DNA of 64,000 bases, taken from positions 26,776-90,775 of the forward strand of contig JABHXU010000004.1 of NCBI GenBank assembly GCA_018657065.1, read 5' to 3'. The stretch is from an archaeon (GTDB lineage: Archaea; Nanobdellota; Nanobdellia; Woesearchaeales; GW2011-AR15). Shown piece by piece: positions 42,014 to 50,326 of the stretch. The translations under genes were made by a program, and so were the position numbers. A model generated the notes under the pieces. It saw only the letters and a program-made list of their open reading frames with translations, had not been told where the DNA came from and made no database searches. The stretch's first letter is position 1; every line of letters begins with the position of its first letter.

Positions 42014-43078
42014 CTATTTTTTCAGATAAATTGTCTGTGAAGGGAATGCGAATTCAATTTTTTCTTTTTCAAAAGCTTCTCTAATATCAAAATTTATTTC
42101 TTGTTGAATATCCATATAATCATTATATTCTTTATTTTTTACAAAATATACAATTTCATACAATAATGCAGAAGCTCCAAATGATTTAAAATGTACCCGG
42201 TCTAAACTTGCAGTTTCTTGTTTATCAAATAGGTTTTTAATAAGTGTTAAAACTTTTTTTTGTTTTTTTATAGAAGTTCCATATTCAATTCCAATTTCAA
42301 AAGAAATTCTTCTTTTCTTCATTTTTTTATAATTATGAATTCTACTACTTGTCAATTCTCTGTTTGATACAACTAATTCTTGACCAGTAAGATGTCTAAT
42401 TCTTGTTGTTTTAAGACCTATTTTTTTAACTGTTCCTGAATCATCTCCAATAACTATGTAATCTCCAACTTGGAACGGTTTATCAAAGTAAATTGAAAAT
42501 GAACTAAATATATCCTCTAATATTTTTTGAAGTGCAAAAGCTATCGCAATTCCTCCAACTCCTAAACCTGCCACTAAAGACATTACATTTATTCCTAAAT
42601 TTGATAGTATAAATAGTAAACCTATAGTCCAAAGAGTAACTTTACCCATAATTCCTAGTGCAAAAGCAATTGTGTCATCATCATCATCTCTCTTATTAGT
42701 TTGTCTATGAACTAAAAAGTCAATTACTTTGCTAAGACCCCGAATAATATAATAAATTGAGAAAAACACAATCATATATCTTAAAATTTTATCTAAAAAT
42801 GCTGATAAGATTAAATATTGTGCACCTAAATAAATTCCAAAAAATACAAACAAAGGCCCATGCATTTCTTCGATAAATTCAATAACTAAATCATCAAGAG
42901 TATTTTCAGTTTTTTTTGCTAATTTTTTAAATAAATTTAATATGTAATTTCTAAATAAAATTAAAGATAAAACAACTCCAATAAAAACACTAATTGCTAT
43001 AAGATATTTATATCCTGTATTTTGATAGTAAACTTGTGACAAAAGATCATTAATATTTGTTATATTCAATCTATTCAC
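42014..43078 (-). CDS. mscS: MscS-family mechanosensitive channel
   Basis: A 354-residue protein with three N-terminal membrane segments, then the MscS pore and beta domain: VAGLGVGGIAIAFALQKILED, FDKPFQVGDYIVIGDDSGTV and IGLKTTRIRHLTGQELVVSN. These channels release solutes when membrane tension rises. An acidic loop (RDDDDDTIAFAL) lies between segments. Length is normal for small MscS-type channels. A GGGGTGA site precedes the ATG. Confidence 0.9.
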   Translation of the reverse strand: MNRLNITNINDLLSQVYYQNTGYKYLIAISVFIGVVLSLILFRNYILNLFKKLAKKTENTLDDLVIEFIEEMHGPLFVFFGIYLGAQYLILSAFLDKILRYMIVFFSIYYIIRGLSKVIDFLVHRQTNKRDDDDDTIAFALGIMGKVTLWTIGLLFILSNLGINVMSLVAGLGVGGIAIAFALQKILEDIFSSFSIYFDKPFQVGDYIVIGDDSGTVKKIGLKTTRIRHLTGQELVVSNRELTSSRIHNYKKMKKRRISFEIGIEYGTSIKKQKKVLTLIKNLFDKQETASLDRVHFKSFGASALLYEIVYFVKNKEYNDYMDIQQEINFDIREAFEKEKIEFAFPSQTIYLKK

Positions 43079-43174
43079 CCCGTCTTATGTTAATACTTGA
43101 TATTTAAATAAGTTTCTTAAAACTGAGTAAATAATAGCAAGCTTTATAATATATAGAGGGTTTTCTTTGCATTA

Positions 43175-43231
43175 TATTTGAAGAATATAGTAAACGCCTG
43201 CGTTTACTAGTTAGTTCGCTATACTTTTTTT
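43175..43231 (+). ncRNA. Small RNA or terminator candidate
   Basis: A perfect 10-bp hairpin TAGTAAACGC with GCGTTTACTA (43188-43209, loop CT) is followed by a T7 run (43225-43231). TATAG and CTATA (43219-43223) offer an alternative outer stem. A TATA-like box (CTTTATAATATATAG, 43142-43156) lies about 26 nt before 43175. No plus-strand gene ends nearby, so this is more likely a short transcript of its own than a gene terminator. Confidence 0.4.
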
Positions 43232-43356
43232 GTCTGTCGCGTACTAATAATTAAATCCAAAAAAATATTGAAAAGGATTTAAATATGTTGAGAATATATT
43301 CAGCAATCAAATAGAAAATATATAAAACAAATAATAAATTTGAAGAAGGTGATTGA

Positions 43357-44472
43357 ATGCCAATACATAAAGACCAGAGGGTTGGCGTATTTATAGACGT
43401 ACAAAACTTATATTACAGCGCCAAGCAATTCTATAGTGCAAAAGTTAATTTCGCACACATTTTAAAAAAAGCTGTTGCTAACAGAGGTTTAATTCGAGCT
43501 ATAGCATACGTTATTAAAGCAGATATTAAAGAAGAACACAATTTTTTTGAAGCACTTGAAAAAATTGGATATGATGTCAGAGCAAAAGATTTGCAAACAT
43601 TTTACACTGGAGCTAAAAAAGGCGACTGGGATGTTGGAATCGCTATGGACATCATGAGAATGGCATCTAAGTTAGATGTTATTGTACTTGTTTCAGGTGA
43701 TGGAGATTTTAAAGATTTACTTGAACATGTTAAAGCTTTAGGATGTAGAGCTGAAGTAATTGCATTTGGAAAAACTGCTAGTTCAAGATTAACAAATGAA
43801 GCAGACCAATTCTATGATTTAGGAAAAGATCTTGATAAAGTCTTAATTAAAGATAATAAACACGTTGCACGTCAACAAAAAACTAGTACAAAAGTGCAAA
43901 AACCTCAAGTACCTCCTAAAATTGCAGGAAATGTTGAAAATGTTCCATATCAAAGACCTGATGGTTCTTTTGAAAAGAATGCACAAAAAACTGTTGCTAA
44001 AAAACCAATGCAAAGAAAACCAATACAATCTACGCAAAGGAAACCTCAATTCAAACCTAGTGGTAGTGCACCATTTAAACCAAGCAATAATACACCATAT
44101 AAACCTAATAATAATAGAAGACCTTTTGATAATAGAAGAGACAATAACAGAAATAGACCTTTTAATAGAGATAATAGGGACAGACCTAGTGATGAAGCTT
44201 CGTTCTTACAAAGGATTAATATGGATCAACCTGATTTAAACCCTAAACCTAAATCAGTTGTTAAAGAAACAAAGAAAAAAGCACCTGTTAAGAAAAAAGT
44301 AGTTGCAAATAAACCAGCTGTAAAAGAAACAAAAAAGAAAGCAGTAACAAAAAAGAAAACAGCTAAACCTAAAACAACTCAGAAAAAAGTTATTGCTAAA
44401 AAACAACCAGCAACAAAAAAAGAATCAGTTGTTAAAAAAGTTCTGAGAAAAGTTACAAAAAAGAAAAAGTAA
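43357..44472 (+). CDS. NYN-domain (LabA/DUF88) protein with basic tail
   Basis: A 371-residue protein. Residues 8-165 form a NYN/PIN-like nuclease fold: RVGVFIDVQNLYYSAK, KKGDWDVGIAMDIMRMASK and VLVSGDGDFKDLLEHV carry the acidic catalytic residues. The remaining 200 residues are low complexity: NRR-, PFK- and finally lysine/alanine/valine-rich repeats such as KKKAVTKKKTAKPKTTQKK, likely nucleic-acid binding. The tail resembles that of the protein at 62667. An AAGGTGAT site precedes the ATG. NYN proteins often process RNA. Confidence 0.85.
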   Translation: MPIHKDQRVGVFIDVQNLYYSAKQFYSAKVNFAHILKKAVANRGLIRAIAYVIKADIKEEHNFFEALEKIGYDVRAKDLQTFYTGAKKGDWDVGIAMDIMRMASKLDVIVLVSGDGDFKDLLEHVKALGCRAEVIAFGKTASSRLTNEADQFYDLGKDLDKVLIKDNKHVARQQKTSTKVQKPQVPPKIAGNVENVPYQRPDGSFEKNAQKTVAKKPMQRKPIQSTQRKPQFKPSGSAPFKPSNNTPYKPNNNRRPFDNRRDNNRNRPFNRDNRDRPSDEASFLQRINMDQPDLNPKPKSVVKETKKKAPVKKKVVANKPAVKETKKKAVTKKKTAKPKTTQKKVIAKKQPATKKESVVKKVLRKVTKKKK

Positions 44473-44496
44473 TTTTCTTTCTTTTATTTTTTTAAT

Positions 44497-45321
44497 TTAT
44501 TTATTTGATGCAAAACTTTTACTAATTTTCTGAGACCAAAATGAAGGTAAATCATTATTGACAAATCCTCTATAATCTTCTGAATATATATAAGTCAAAC
44601 CCTTATATTTTTTTAATTTTTCAAATTCGTCTTTTACTTCTTCATAGACTTTTTGAATTTTCTTTCTCTCAAAATCTTTTTGTAAAAGTGATGATGGTTT
44701 AAGAAGCAAACAATCAGCCTGTCTTAAAATATTAATTTCCAAATTTGACGAATTTTGTGAAATAAAAATTATACTTAGATTTTTATGTCTAGCAATTAAA
44801 ATTAAATCTGAAAGTACTTTATTAGGTTTAGACATTGAATCTCTTGAACTAAATAATATTCCACCTTCATCAATTAACACGAATGAATTATTTTTAACTT
44901 CATTAACTTCCTCAATAACATTTATCCATGAAGGTAAATCTTTATCTTTAAATCCCATGGCACATATTTTTTTCTTTGTCTTAGCATACATATTTTCCAT
45001 TAATTTAATTCCTAATGCTGTTTTACCTTTTCCTCTAGCACCAATAATAATTCCAATCATGCTTTCTGAATCAAATAAATTTTGCTCCCAAGACGCGTAA
45101 TCTCCTTCGAAATCTAAAATTTGTTGAAAAGGAACATAAATAGAATCAATTGAAGAACGGGTTTTTTCAATTTTTTTGTTTTGCTTTTTTTGTTTTAATT
45201 GTTTAACTAATTTAAAAATGGATTTGACTAGTATATAAGGTAATGATACAATAAATTTAATTAATTCAATTAAAGATTTTTTTAATTTTTTATCTTCACT
45301 TTTACTCTTTTTTTTTGACAT
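44497..45321 (-). CDS. P-loop ATPase, Zot-like
   Basis: A 274-residue protein from MSKKKSKSEDK, preferred over the upstream frame. After an amphipathic lysine-rich stretch with a hydrophobic segment (IVSLPYILVKSIFKLV), a P-loop domain follows: GIIIGARGKGKTALG, Walker B SFVLIDEGGILF and the sensor strand LSIIFISQNSSN. This is the Zonula-occludens-toxin/HerA-like fold, which can act in DNA transfer or phage-like export. No phage genes surround it. Target unknown. Confidence 0.6.
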   Translation of the reverse strand: MSKKKSKSEDKKLKKSLIELIKFIVSLPYILVKSIFKLVKQLKQKKQNKKIEKTRSSIDSIYVPFQQILDFEGDYASWEQNLFDSESMIGIIIGARGKGKTALGIKLMENMYAKTKKKICAMGFKDKDLPSWINVIEEVNEVKNNSFVLIDEGGILFSSRDSMSKPNKVLSDLILIARHKNLSIIFISQNSSNLEINILRQADCLLLKPSSLLQKDFERKKIQKVYEEVKDEFEKLKKYKGLTYIYSEDYRGFVNNDLPSFWSQKISKSFASNK

Positions 45322-45477
45322 AATTAATTGAATACAAATATAGAATTTAATACTTTTGGAAATTATAATACGCAACAAATTAGTTTAGTACAGCATATTA
45401 ACTAGCTAACGCGAACTGTATTCTATAACCAACATAAGTAACACGATATTTATATTAACAATTTCATGCTTTAGCTA

Positions 45478-46473
45478 TTAATATCTCTTATTTACATCTT
45501 TTTTAATTCTATTAGAAAAACCTTTAAGTCCAAAAACCAAATCAAACTTTGTACCATATTCTAATGCTAAAGCTGCTCTAACTAAACCAACAGGTGAAAA
45601 TTTTCTTTTGTCTCTATAAATATTTTTAAAATGTTCCATATGTACTGATTGTTTATCTAAAACTTCTTTTAAACTTAGAATTGTTTTTATACCTAATTTT
45701 TTTAGTTCTCCACTTAATCTAAAAAATTTCCTTTCTTGACTTTTATCCCAATCTTCACTAAACCATTTGAAATACATTTTAGAAAATTTGTAAAGTGAAA
45801 TTGCTGTAATTTCACCATCTTTGACTTGTGGTTTTTTCTCAACCATTGCTGAAAATCCTTTATGAATTTCTTCAAACGTTGAATCAGCTACTTCGAACAT
45901 TCCAGCTAGTGAAAATATTTTTCTTAATAACTCTTCATTTTCTTCTTCTTTTGTTGCTTTATAATTAATATAATGTTCAATTTCTGCCCAAGCTTCTTGT
46001 AATATTGTTCTAATTTGAATTTCACAAACTAACCCCTGAAGATCTTTATATTCAATATATTTTAGTCTTTGTTTAGGTATTTTAACTAAAAGATGTAAAC
46101 TTAAATATCCAAATTGGTCAAATTTTTTAGTTGATCTTTTGTCTGTTATTTCAATAACATCAAACTCTTTTTCAATTATTTCTTGAATTTGTTTAACTTG
46201 TGAAGTAAATAAACAAATAATTCTACATCCCGCCAAATCGGTACATTGTCTAAAAGGATCTTTGTATTTTTTTCTATCAACTTTTTCTAAAAAACTTGAA
46301 TAATCTTTAACTCTTTTTTTAAGAGAATGAACTTTAATTTTATTTTTATCTAGAGCAGTTTTTATAATTGGTGTAACTAAACTCATTAATCTTTCATAAT
46401 TTGGTCTAAGATCTTCATATTTACTTCTAAGATCTAAACTATCAACAATTAATTCACCTAAATCTTCACTCAT
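45478..46473 (-). CDS. RelA/SpoT-domain alarmone synthetase-like protein
   Basis: A 331-residue protein with the (p)ppGpp synthetase domain: HSLKKRVKDYSSFLEKV, RQCTDLAGCRIICLF, FDQFGYLSLHLLVKI and EIQIRTILQEAWAEIEHYI, which hold the known nucleotide and metal residues. No HD hydrolase, TGS or ACT domain is present, so it is a single-domain synthetase followed by a C-terminal helical part of 120 residues. Such proteins are rare in archaea. Production of ppGpp or another nucleotide is inferred from the motifs. Confidence 0.85.
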   Translation of the reverse strand: MSEDLGELIVDSLDLRSKYEDLRPNYERLMSLVTPIIKTALDKNKIKVHSLKKRVKDYSSFLEKVDRKKYKDPFRQCTDLAGCRIICLFTSQVKQIQEIIEKEFDVIEITDKRSTKKFDQFGYLSLHLLVKIPKQRLKYIEYKDLQGLVCEIQIRTILQEAWAEIEHYINYKATKEEENEELLRKIFSLAGMFEVADSTFEEIHKGFSAMVEKKPQVKDGEITAISLYKFSKMYFKWFSEDWDKSQERKFFRLSGELKKLGIKTILSLKEVLDKQSVHMEHFKNIYRDKRKFSPVGLVRAALALEYGTKFDLVFGLKGFSNRIKKDVNKRY

Positions 46474-46587
46474 AATTTATTGAAAATGTAATTTAACTTT
46501 TAAAGGTTTTCTAGCATTTAAAAAGCATTAACTTTAAGAACTCATACAAAATTCCTGAAGTATCAAAATTTAAGGAGGAAAAATAAA

Positions 46588-46764
46588 ATGACTGACTGCG
46601 AATGTAAAGATAAAGATTGTGACTGTGAAGACTTAAGTATGGAAGAAATTGTATATAGTAATGATGCACTATTAAACACTTTAGTAGAAATGCTTATTGA
46701 TAAAAAAGTTATCTCTGAGAAAGATTTACTAAAAAAATTAGAAGATCTTGAAAAAGAAGAATAA
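46588..46764 (+). CDS. Small Cys-rich acidic protein, 58 aa
   Basis: A 58-residue frame behind AAGGAGG. It begins MTDCECKDKDCDCEDLS, with five cysteines in the first 13 residues, then a helical acidic part (LLNTLVEMLIDKKVISEKD). The cysteine cluster could hold zinc or copper. It is antisense to nothing, as the opposite frame is only a shadow. Stand-alone between relA-like and lipoprotein genes. Confidence 0.65.
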   Translation: MTDCECKDKDCDCEDLSMEEIVYSNDALLNTLVEMLIDKKVISEKDLLKKLEDLEKEE

Positions 46765-46779
46765 AAAAATTTATTTTTG

Positions 46780-46854
46780 TCAAGAACCACAAGTTATTAA
46801 CTGGTGAAATAAAAGACTACATCATATTCATGAACATAATCTTGTGGTTTTTGA
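46780..46854. repeat. Long inverted repeat, RNA-structure candidate
   Basis: TCAAGAACCACAAG (46780-46793) and CTTGTGGTTTTTGA (46841-46854) can pair over 14 positions, with one G-U wobble on one strand. The 47-nt loop is AT-rich. The stem lies after the small Cys-rich gene and before the convergent lipoprotein gene, so it could be a bidirectional terminator or a small RNA. Confidence 0.45.
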
Positions 46855-46935
46855 TCATGCTCAGAAATTTTTCTCATGTGGTGACTCATTAATTTTCAGT
46901 CAACAATTATAATTTAGAGGAAAATTTCCGACATT

Positions 46936-47850
46936 TTAACTTAATTCTCCAATATAAATTGTTTCTTGTATCATTTTTTCAATTTTTGAAGTTCCATGTT
47001 CTCCGAGGAATGCATCTTCAAAACCTAAACTACCACAATGATCTGATATTTCTGTACTTCCACCTGGATGTTCAGATAGGTAAGCTGTAACATCATACAC
47101 TTTTGCTTCAAAAACAATATAACAATCATCTACAGAATTATGCATTTCAACTTCAGTGACAGAAATAAATGTTTGATCTGGAGCTGGATCAAGTTCTAAA
47201 CCTGGTTCAAAACCAGGTTCTTCACAAGGTTCATCAGTTACGCATGAGCTTTCTGATGGCTCTGTTTGACTTCCTGTATATTCAACACAATCTTTTCCTT
47301 CACTTCGATATAATGCCCATTCTTCACAAGTTCTTCCGTCAGGTAAATTACAATAACCTGCTTGTCCACCCTCTTCATCAACGATCATTAACCTTCCTCT
47401 TTGTTCAATACAGTATTCTGATGCGGGATTAGCAACTTGAACTGTTTCTGATGTGTCTGTTTCACATTCTCCAGGAATATATGAATCAATTTCTCCACTA
47501 GCACATGCGCCACAAGCGTTTCCATAAGTTTTCATTTGCACTATTGGATCACATGGAGCTTTAATACATTGTACTTCTATAGTAGCTTCTCCACAAACAG
47601 GTGCATATTCTAAAGTACATGCTACTGCTGCTTTTTGTTCAGCTGTACAAAAAACCTCAGGTCTCCCACTTGGTTCCCTTTTTATTTCCTCTACATAAGT
47701 TTGCCCATCAGAACTACATTTTCTAGGATAACTTTCCATTATCGGGTTTCCTGCTGCTGCACATTCTTCAAAATTTGAAATTTTTGTTTGAGAACATGCT
47801 GCTAAAGTCAATAAAATTGTTAATAAAATCATAAACATATATTTTTTCAT
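46936..47850 (-). CDS. Lipoprotein: Kazal, DUF333 and cytochrome-b5 domains
   Basis: A 304-residue exported protein. The signal peptide ends in a lipobox LAAC, C19 being the likely lipid site. A Kazal-like segment (YAPVCGEATIEVQC, then TYGNACGACASGE) follows. Next is a DUF333-type Cys-rich segment (ASEYCIEQRGRLMIV, YCNLPDGRTCEEWAL). The C-terminal 70 residues are a cytochrome b5-like heme domain: CYIVFEAKVYDVTAYLSEHPGG with the first heme histidine, and FLGEHGTSKIEK with the second. This suggests a membrane-tethered extracellular heme protein with protease-inhibitor-like modules. A GGTG ribosome site precedes the ATG. Confidence 0.82.
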   Translation of the reverse strand: MKKYMFMILLTILLTLAACSQTKISNFEECAAAGNPIMESYPRKCSSDGQTYVEEIKREPSGRPEVFCTAEQKAAVACTLEYAPVCGEATIEVQCIKAPCDPIVQMKTYGNACGACASGEIDSYIPGECETDTSETVQVANPASEYCIEQRGRLMIVDEEGGQAGYCNLPDGRTCEEWALYRSEGKDCVEYTGSQTEPSESSCVTDEPCEEPGFEPGLELDPAPDQTFISVTEVEMHNSVDDCYIVFEAKVYDVTAYLSEHPGGSTEISDHCGSLGFEDAFLGEHGTSKIEKMIQETIYIGELS

Positions 47851-47920
47851 ACTAACACCTCAACATATAGAATTTCTAAATAGTATTTAAACATTTATAA
47901 GAGTTCAATTAAGTTTAAAG

Positions 47921-48253
47921 TTATAATAATATCAAACAATCTACAAAATCAAGTAACAAATGTATAAGAACATTCAAACAAAAATACTTGAAGTATTTAT
48001 TTTTAAAAAAGATTCCAACTAAATAAATGGGCATAATATACCAACTGTGTAATGGATGAAAATTAATACTGCATCTCAAAGGATCATAAATTGGATTTGC
48101 CAATAAATGGTCCAAATCTATAAAATTAGAACTTAATACAACTAAAAATAATTTAAATATTTCTTGTTTCTTTTTTTTAAAATCTTTGTCAAAAAACCAT
48201 ATTAAAAAAATAAGAACCAAATTTGAAAATATATGAATTAGTAAATTAGGCAT
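47921..48253 (-). CDS. DUF6122-like membrane protein
   Basis: A 110-residue membrane protein with conserved polar pattern in the hydrophobic regions: SSNFIDLDHLLANPIYDP and RCSINFHPLHSWY. D and H residues (DLDH, HPLH, and a late H-x6-D in HLLLDFVD) resemble the metal-binding set of membrane hydrolases, and the family I recall is DUF6122. Three or four membrane segments. The reaction is unknown. Confidence 0.7.
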   Translation of the reverse strand: MPNLLIHIFSNLVLIFLIWFFDKDFKKKKQEIFKLFLVVLSSNFIDLDHLLANPIYDPLRCSINFHPLHSWYIMPIYLVGIFFKNKYFKYFCLNVLIHLLLDFVDCLILL

Positions 48254-48347
48254 TTTTATTATATTGTACCAAAATTAAAATTATATTTAAATTGTTCTTT
48301 GAAAACATTATCTTTATATACTTTTAAAGAGATAATTAGACACTATA

Positions 48348-49190
48348 ATGAAACCTTCTTGGCTAAAAATAAAACCTCCTACAAATGAATTTTCTAATGT
48401 TAAAGATGTTTTAAAAAATCATAAATTATACACTGTATGTCAAGGAGCGCACTGTCCTAATATGTCTGAATGCTGGTCAGCAGGCACTGCTACATTTATG
48501 GTTATGGGAGAAACTTGTACAAGATTTTGCAAATTTTGCCAAGTAAAACATGGAACTCCTGATGACCTTGATTCTAATGAACCTAAAAATTTAGCTAAAG
48601 CTGTTAAAAAAATGAAGCTAAAATATACTGTCATAACAAGTGTTGATAGAGATGATTTAGAAGATTTTGGTGCATCTCATATTGCATCTTGCATAAAATA
48701 TTTAAAAGAAATTCGTAAAATGAAAGTAGAAGCACTTATTCCAGATTTTCAAGGAAATATTGAGTGCCTAAAAAAAATAATAAATGCTAACCCAGATGTT
48801 ATTGGTCATAATATTGAAGTTGTAAAAAGATTACAAGACACTGCTCGAGATATAAGAGCTAGCTATGATCAATCAATGGAGTTACTCAAAAATGTTAAAA
48901 AATTTAGTAAAAACATTTATACAAAATCTTCCATAATGATTGGATTAGGAGAAACAAAAGAAGAAGTTCTTGAAGTTATGAAAGATCTTCGAAAAAATAA
49001 AGTTGATATGTTAACAATAGGACAATACTTACAACCAAGCAGTAAAAACCTAAATGTCGTGAAATATATTAACCCAGAAAAGTTTAAATACTATGAAAAA
49101 CAAGCCTATAAACTAGGGTTTATGTTTTGTGCATCAGGTCCTTTTGTAAGAAGTTCTTACAAAGCTCATGAGTGGGTAAAAAAAATTTAA
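48348..49190 (+). CDS. lipA: Lipoyl synthase
   Basis: A 280-residue radical SAM enzyme that adds two sulfurs to protein-bound octanoate. The auxiliary cluster motif is TVCQGAHCPNMSECW, the radical SAM motif is CTRFCKFC, and the C-terminus carries FVRSSYKAHE as in LipA. Length is normal. It lies directly upstream of the pdh genes, so it is expected to lipoylate the E2 at 51297. A TATA-like stretch lies about 27 nt before the ATG, so the message is probably leaderless. Confidence 0.95.
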   Translation: MKPSWLKIKPPTNEFSNVKDVLKNHKLYTVCQGAHCPNMSECWSAGTATFMVMGETCTRFCKFCQVKHGTPDDLDSNEPKNLAKAVKKMKLKYTVITSVDRDDLEDFGASHIASCIKYLKEIRKMKVEALIPDFQGNIECLKKIINANPDVIGHNIEVVKRLQDTARDIRASYDQSMELLKNVKKFSKNIYTKSSIMIGLGETKEEVLEVMKDLRKNKVDMLTIGQYLQPSSKNLNVVKYINPEKFKYYEKQAYKLGFMFCASGPFVRSSYKAHEWVKKI

Positions 49191-49238
49191 TGAAAATGTT
49201 TAAAACACACATTTTCAAATATTTCGTTTCAAAGAAAC
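49191..49238 (+). promoter_or_regulatory. Two hairpins between lipA and pdhA
   Basis: TGAAAATG and CATTTTCA (49191-49217) form an 8-bp stem, and GTTTC/GAAAC (49226-49238) form a second with an AAA loop. They precede the GGTGAT ribosome site of the E1 alpha gene and could slow or end transcription between the genes. Confidence 0.35.
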
Positions 49239-49259
49239 AAAATAAAAAGGTGATAATAT

Positions 49260-50324
49260 ATGAGAAAAGTAATTCACAAGTTTGAAATTGAGCATCTTCA
49301 AGTTCTTGACGAAAACGGCAATGTCGATAAAAAAGAAATGCCTAAGTTATCTAATAAACAAATCAAAGAATTATATGAAACAATGATTCTTGTTAGAGCA
49401 TTCGATGAAAAATCATTACTTATGCAAAGACAAGGACGAATTGGTTCTTATTTGCAAGTTAAAGGTCAAGAAGCTTCACAAGTAGGAAGTGTTTATGCTC
49501 TAAAAGATAAAGATTGGATATTTCCAATGTACCGAAGTAGTGGAGCATTAATTGCTAGAAAACAACCAATAAGTGTTTTATATCAATATTGGGGTGGAGA
49601 TGAACGTGGTTTAATTAGCCCTAAGAACGTTAATAATTTTCCAATGGCTATTCCTGTAGGAACCCAAACTGCACATGCTTCAGGAGCTGCATGGGCTGAA
49701 GTAATCAAAGGAACTAAAAATGTTTCAATGGTTTTTATGGGAGACGGAGCAACTTCTAAATCTGAATTTCATACTGGACTAAATTTTGCTGGAGTATATA
49801 ATGCTCCTTGCGTATTTGTTTGTGAAAACAATCAGTTTGCTATTTCAACACCTAGAGAAAAACAAACACATGCAAAGACTATAGCTCAAAAAGCCATTGC
49901 TTATGGAATAAAAGGAATTCAGGTTGATGGAAATGATATTTTTGCTGTTTATGCTGCAGCAAGTGAAGCTGTTAACAATGCAAGAAAAGGAAACGGTCCT
50001 ACATTAATTGAATGTATGACTTTTAGAATGGCAGACCATAGTACTTCAGATGATGCTAAAAAATATAGAAAAGATTCACTAGTTAAATCTTGGGAGAAAA
50101 AAGATCCTGTTTTAAGACTTGAAAAATACATGAAAAAAATAGGTCTTTTAACTGATGCATATAAGAAAAAAGTATTTGATGATGCTAAAAAGAAAGTTGA
50201 AGCAGGTGTAGAAAAATTTGAAAAAACACCAGCACCAAAAAAAGATGATATTTTTACATTTATGTTTAAAGATATGCCTCTTCAACTGAAAAATCAATAT
50301 GAAGCTTTTAAGAGGGGTGAATAA
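49260..50324 (+). CDS. pdhA: 2-oxoacid dehydrogenase E1 alpha subunit
   Basis: A 354-residue thiamine-diphosphate enzyme subunit. The ThDP motif is VFMGDGATSKSEFHTGLNFA ending in CENNQFAI (GDG...NN), and PMYRSSGALIARKQ lines the active site. The phosphorylation-loop region DHSTSDDAKKYR is typical of E1 alpha. With E1 beta and E2 it forms a pyruvate- or branched-chain-type oxoacid dehydrogenase; the substrate cannot be told. An AGGTGAT site precedes the ATG. Confidence 0.93.
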   Translation: MRKVIHKFEIEHLQVLDENGNVDKKEMPKLSNKQIKELYETMILVRAFDEKSLLMQRQGRIGSYLQVKGQEASQVGSVYALKDKDWIFPMYRSSGALIARKQPISVLYQYWGGDERGLISPKNVNNFPMAIPVGTQTAHASGAAWAEVIKGTKNVSMVFMGDGATSKSEFHTGLNFAGVYNAPCVFVCENNQFAISTPREKQTHAKTIAQKAIAYGIKGIQVDGNDIFAVYAAASEAVNNARKGNGPTLIECMTFRMADHSTSDDAKKYRKDSLVKSWEKKDPVLRLEKYMKKIGLLTDAYKKKVFDDAKKKVEAGVEKFEKTPAPKKDDIFTFMFKDMPLQLKNQYEAFKRGE

Positions 50325-50326
50325 AA

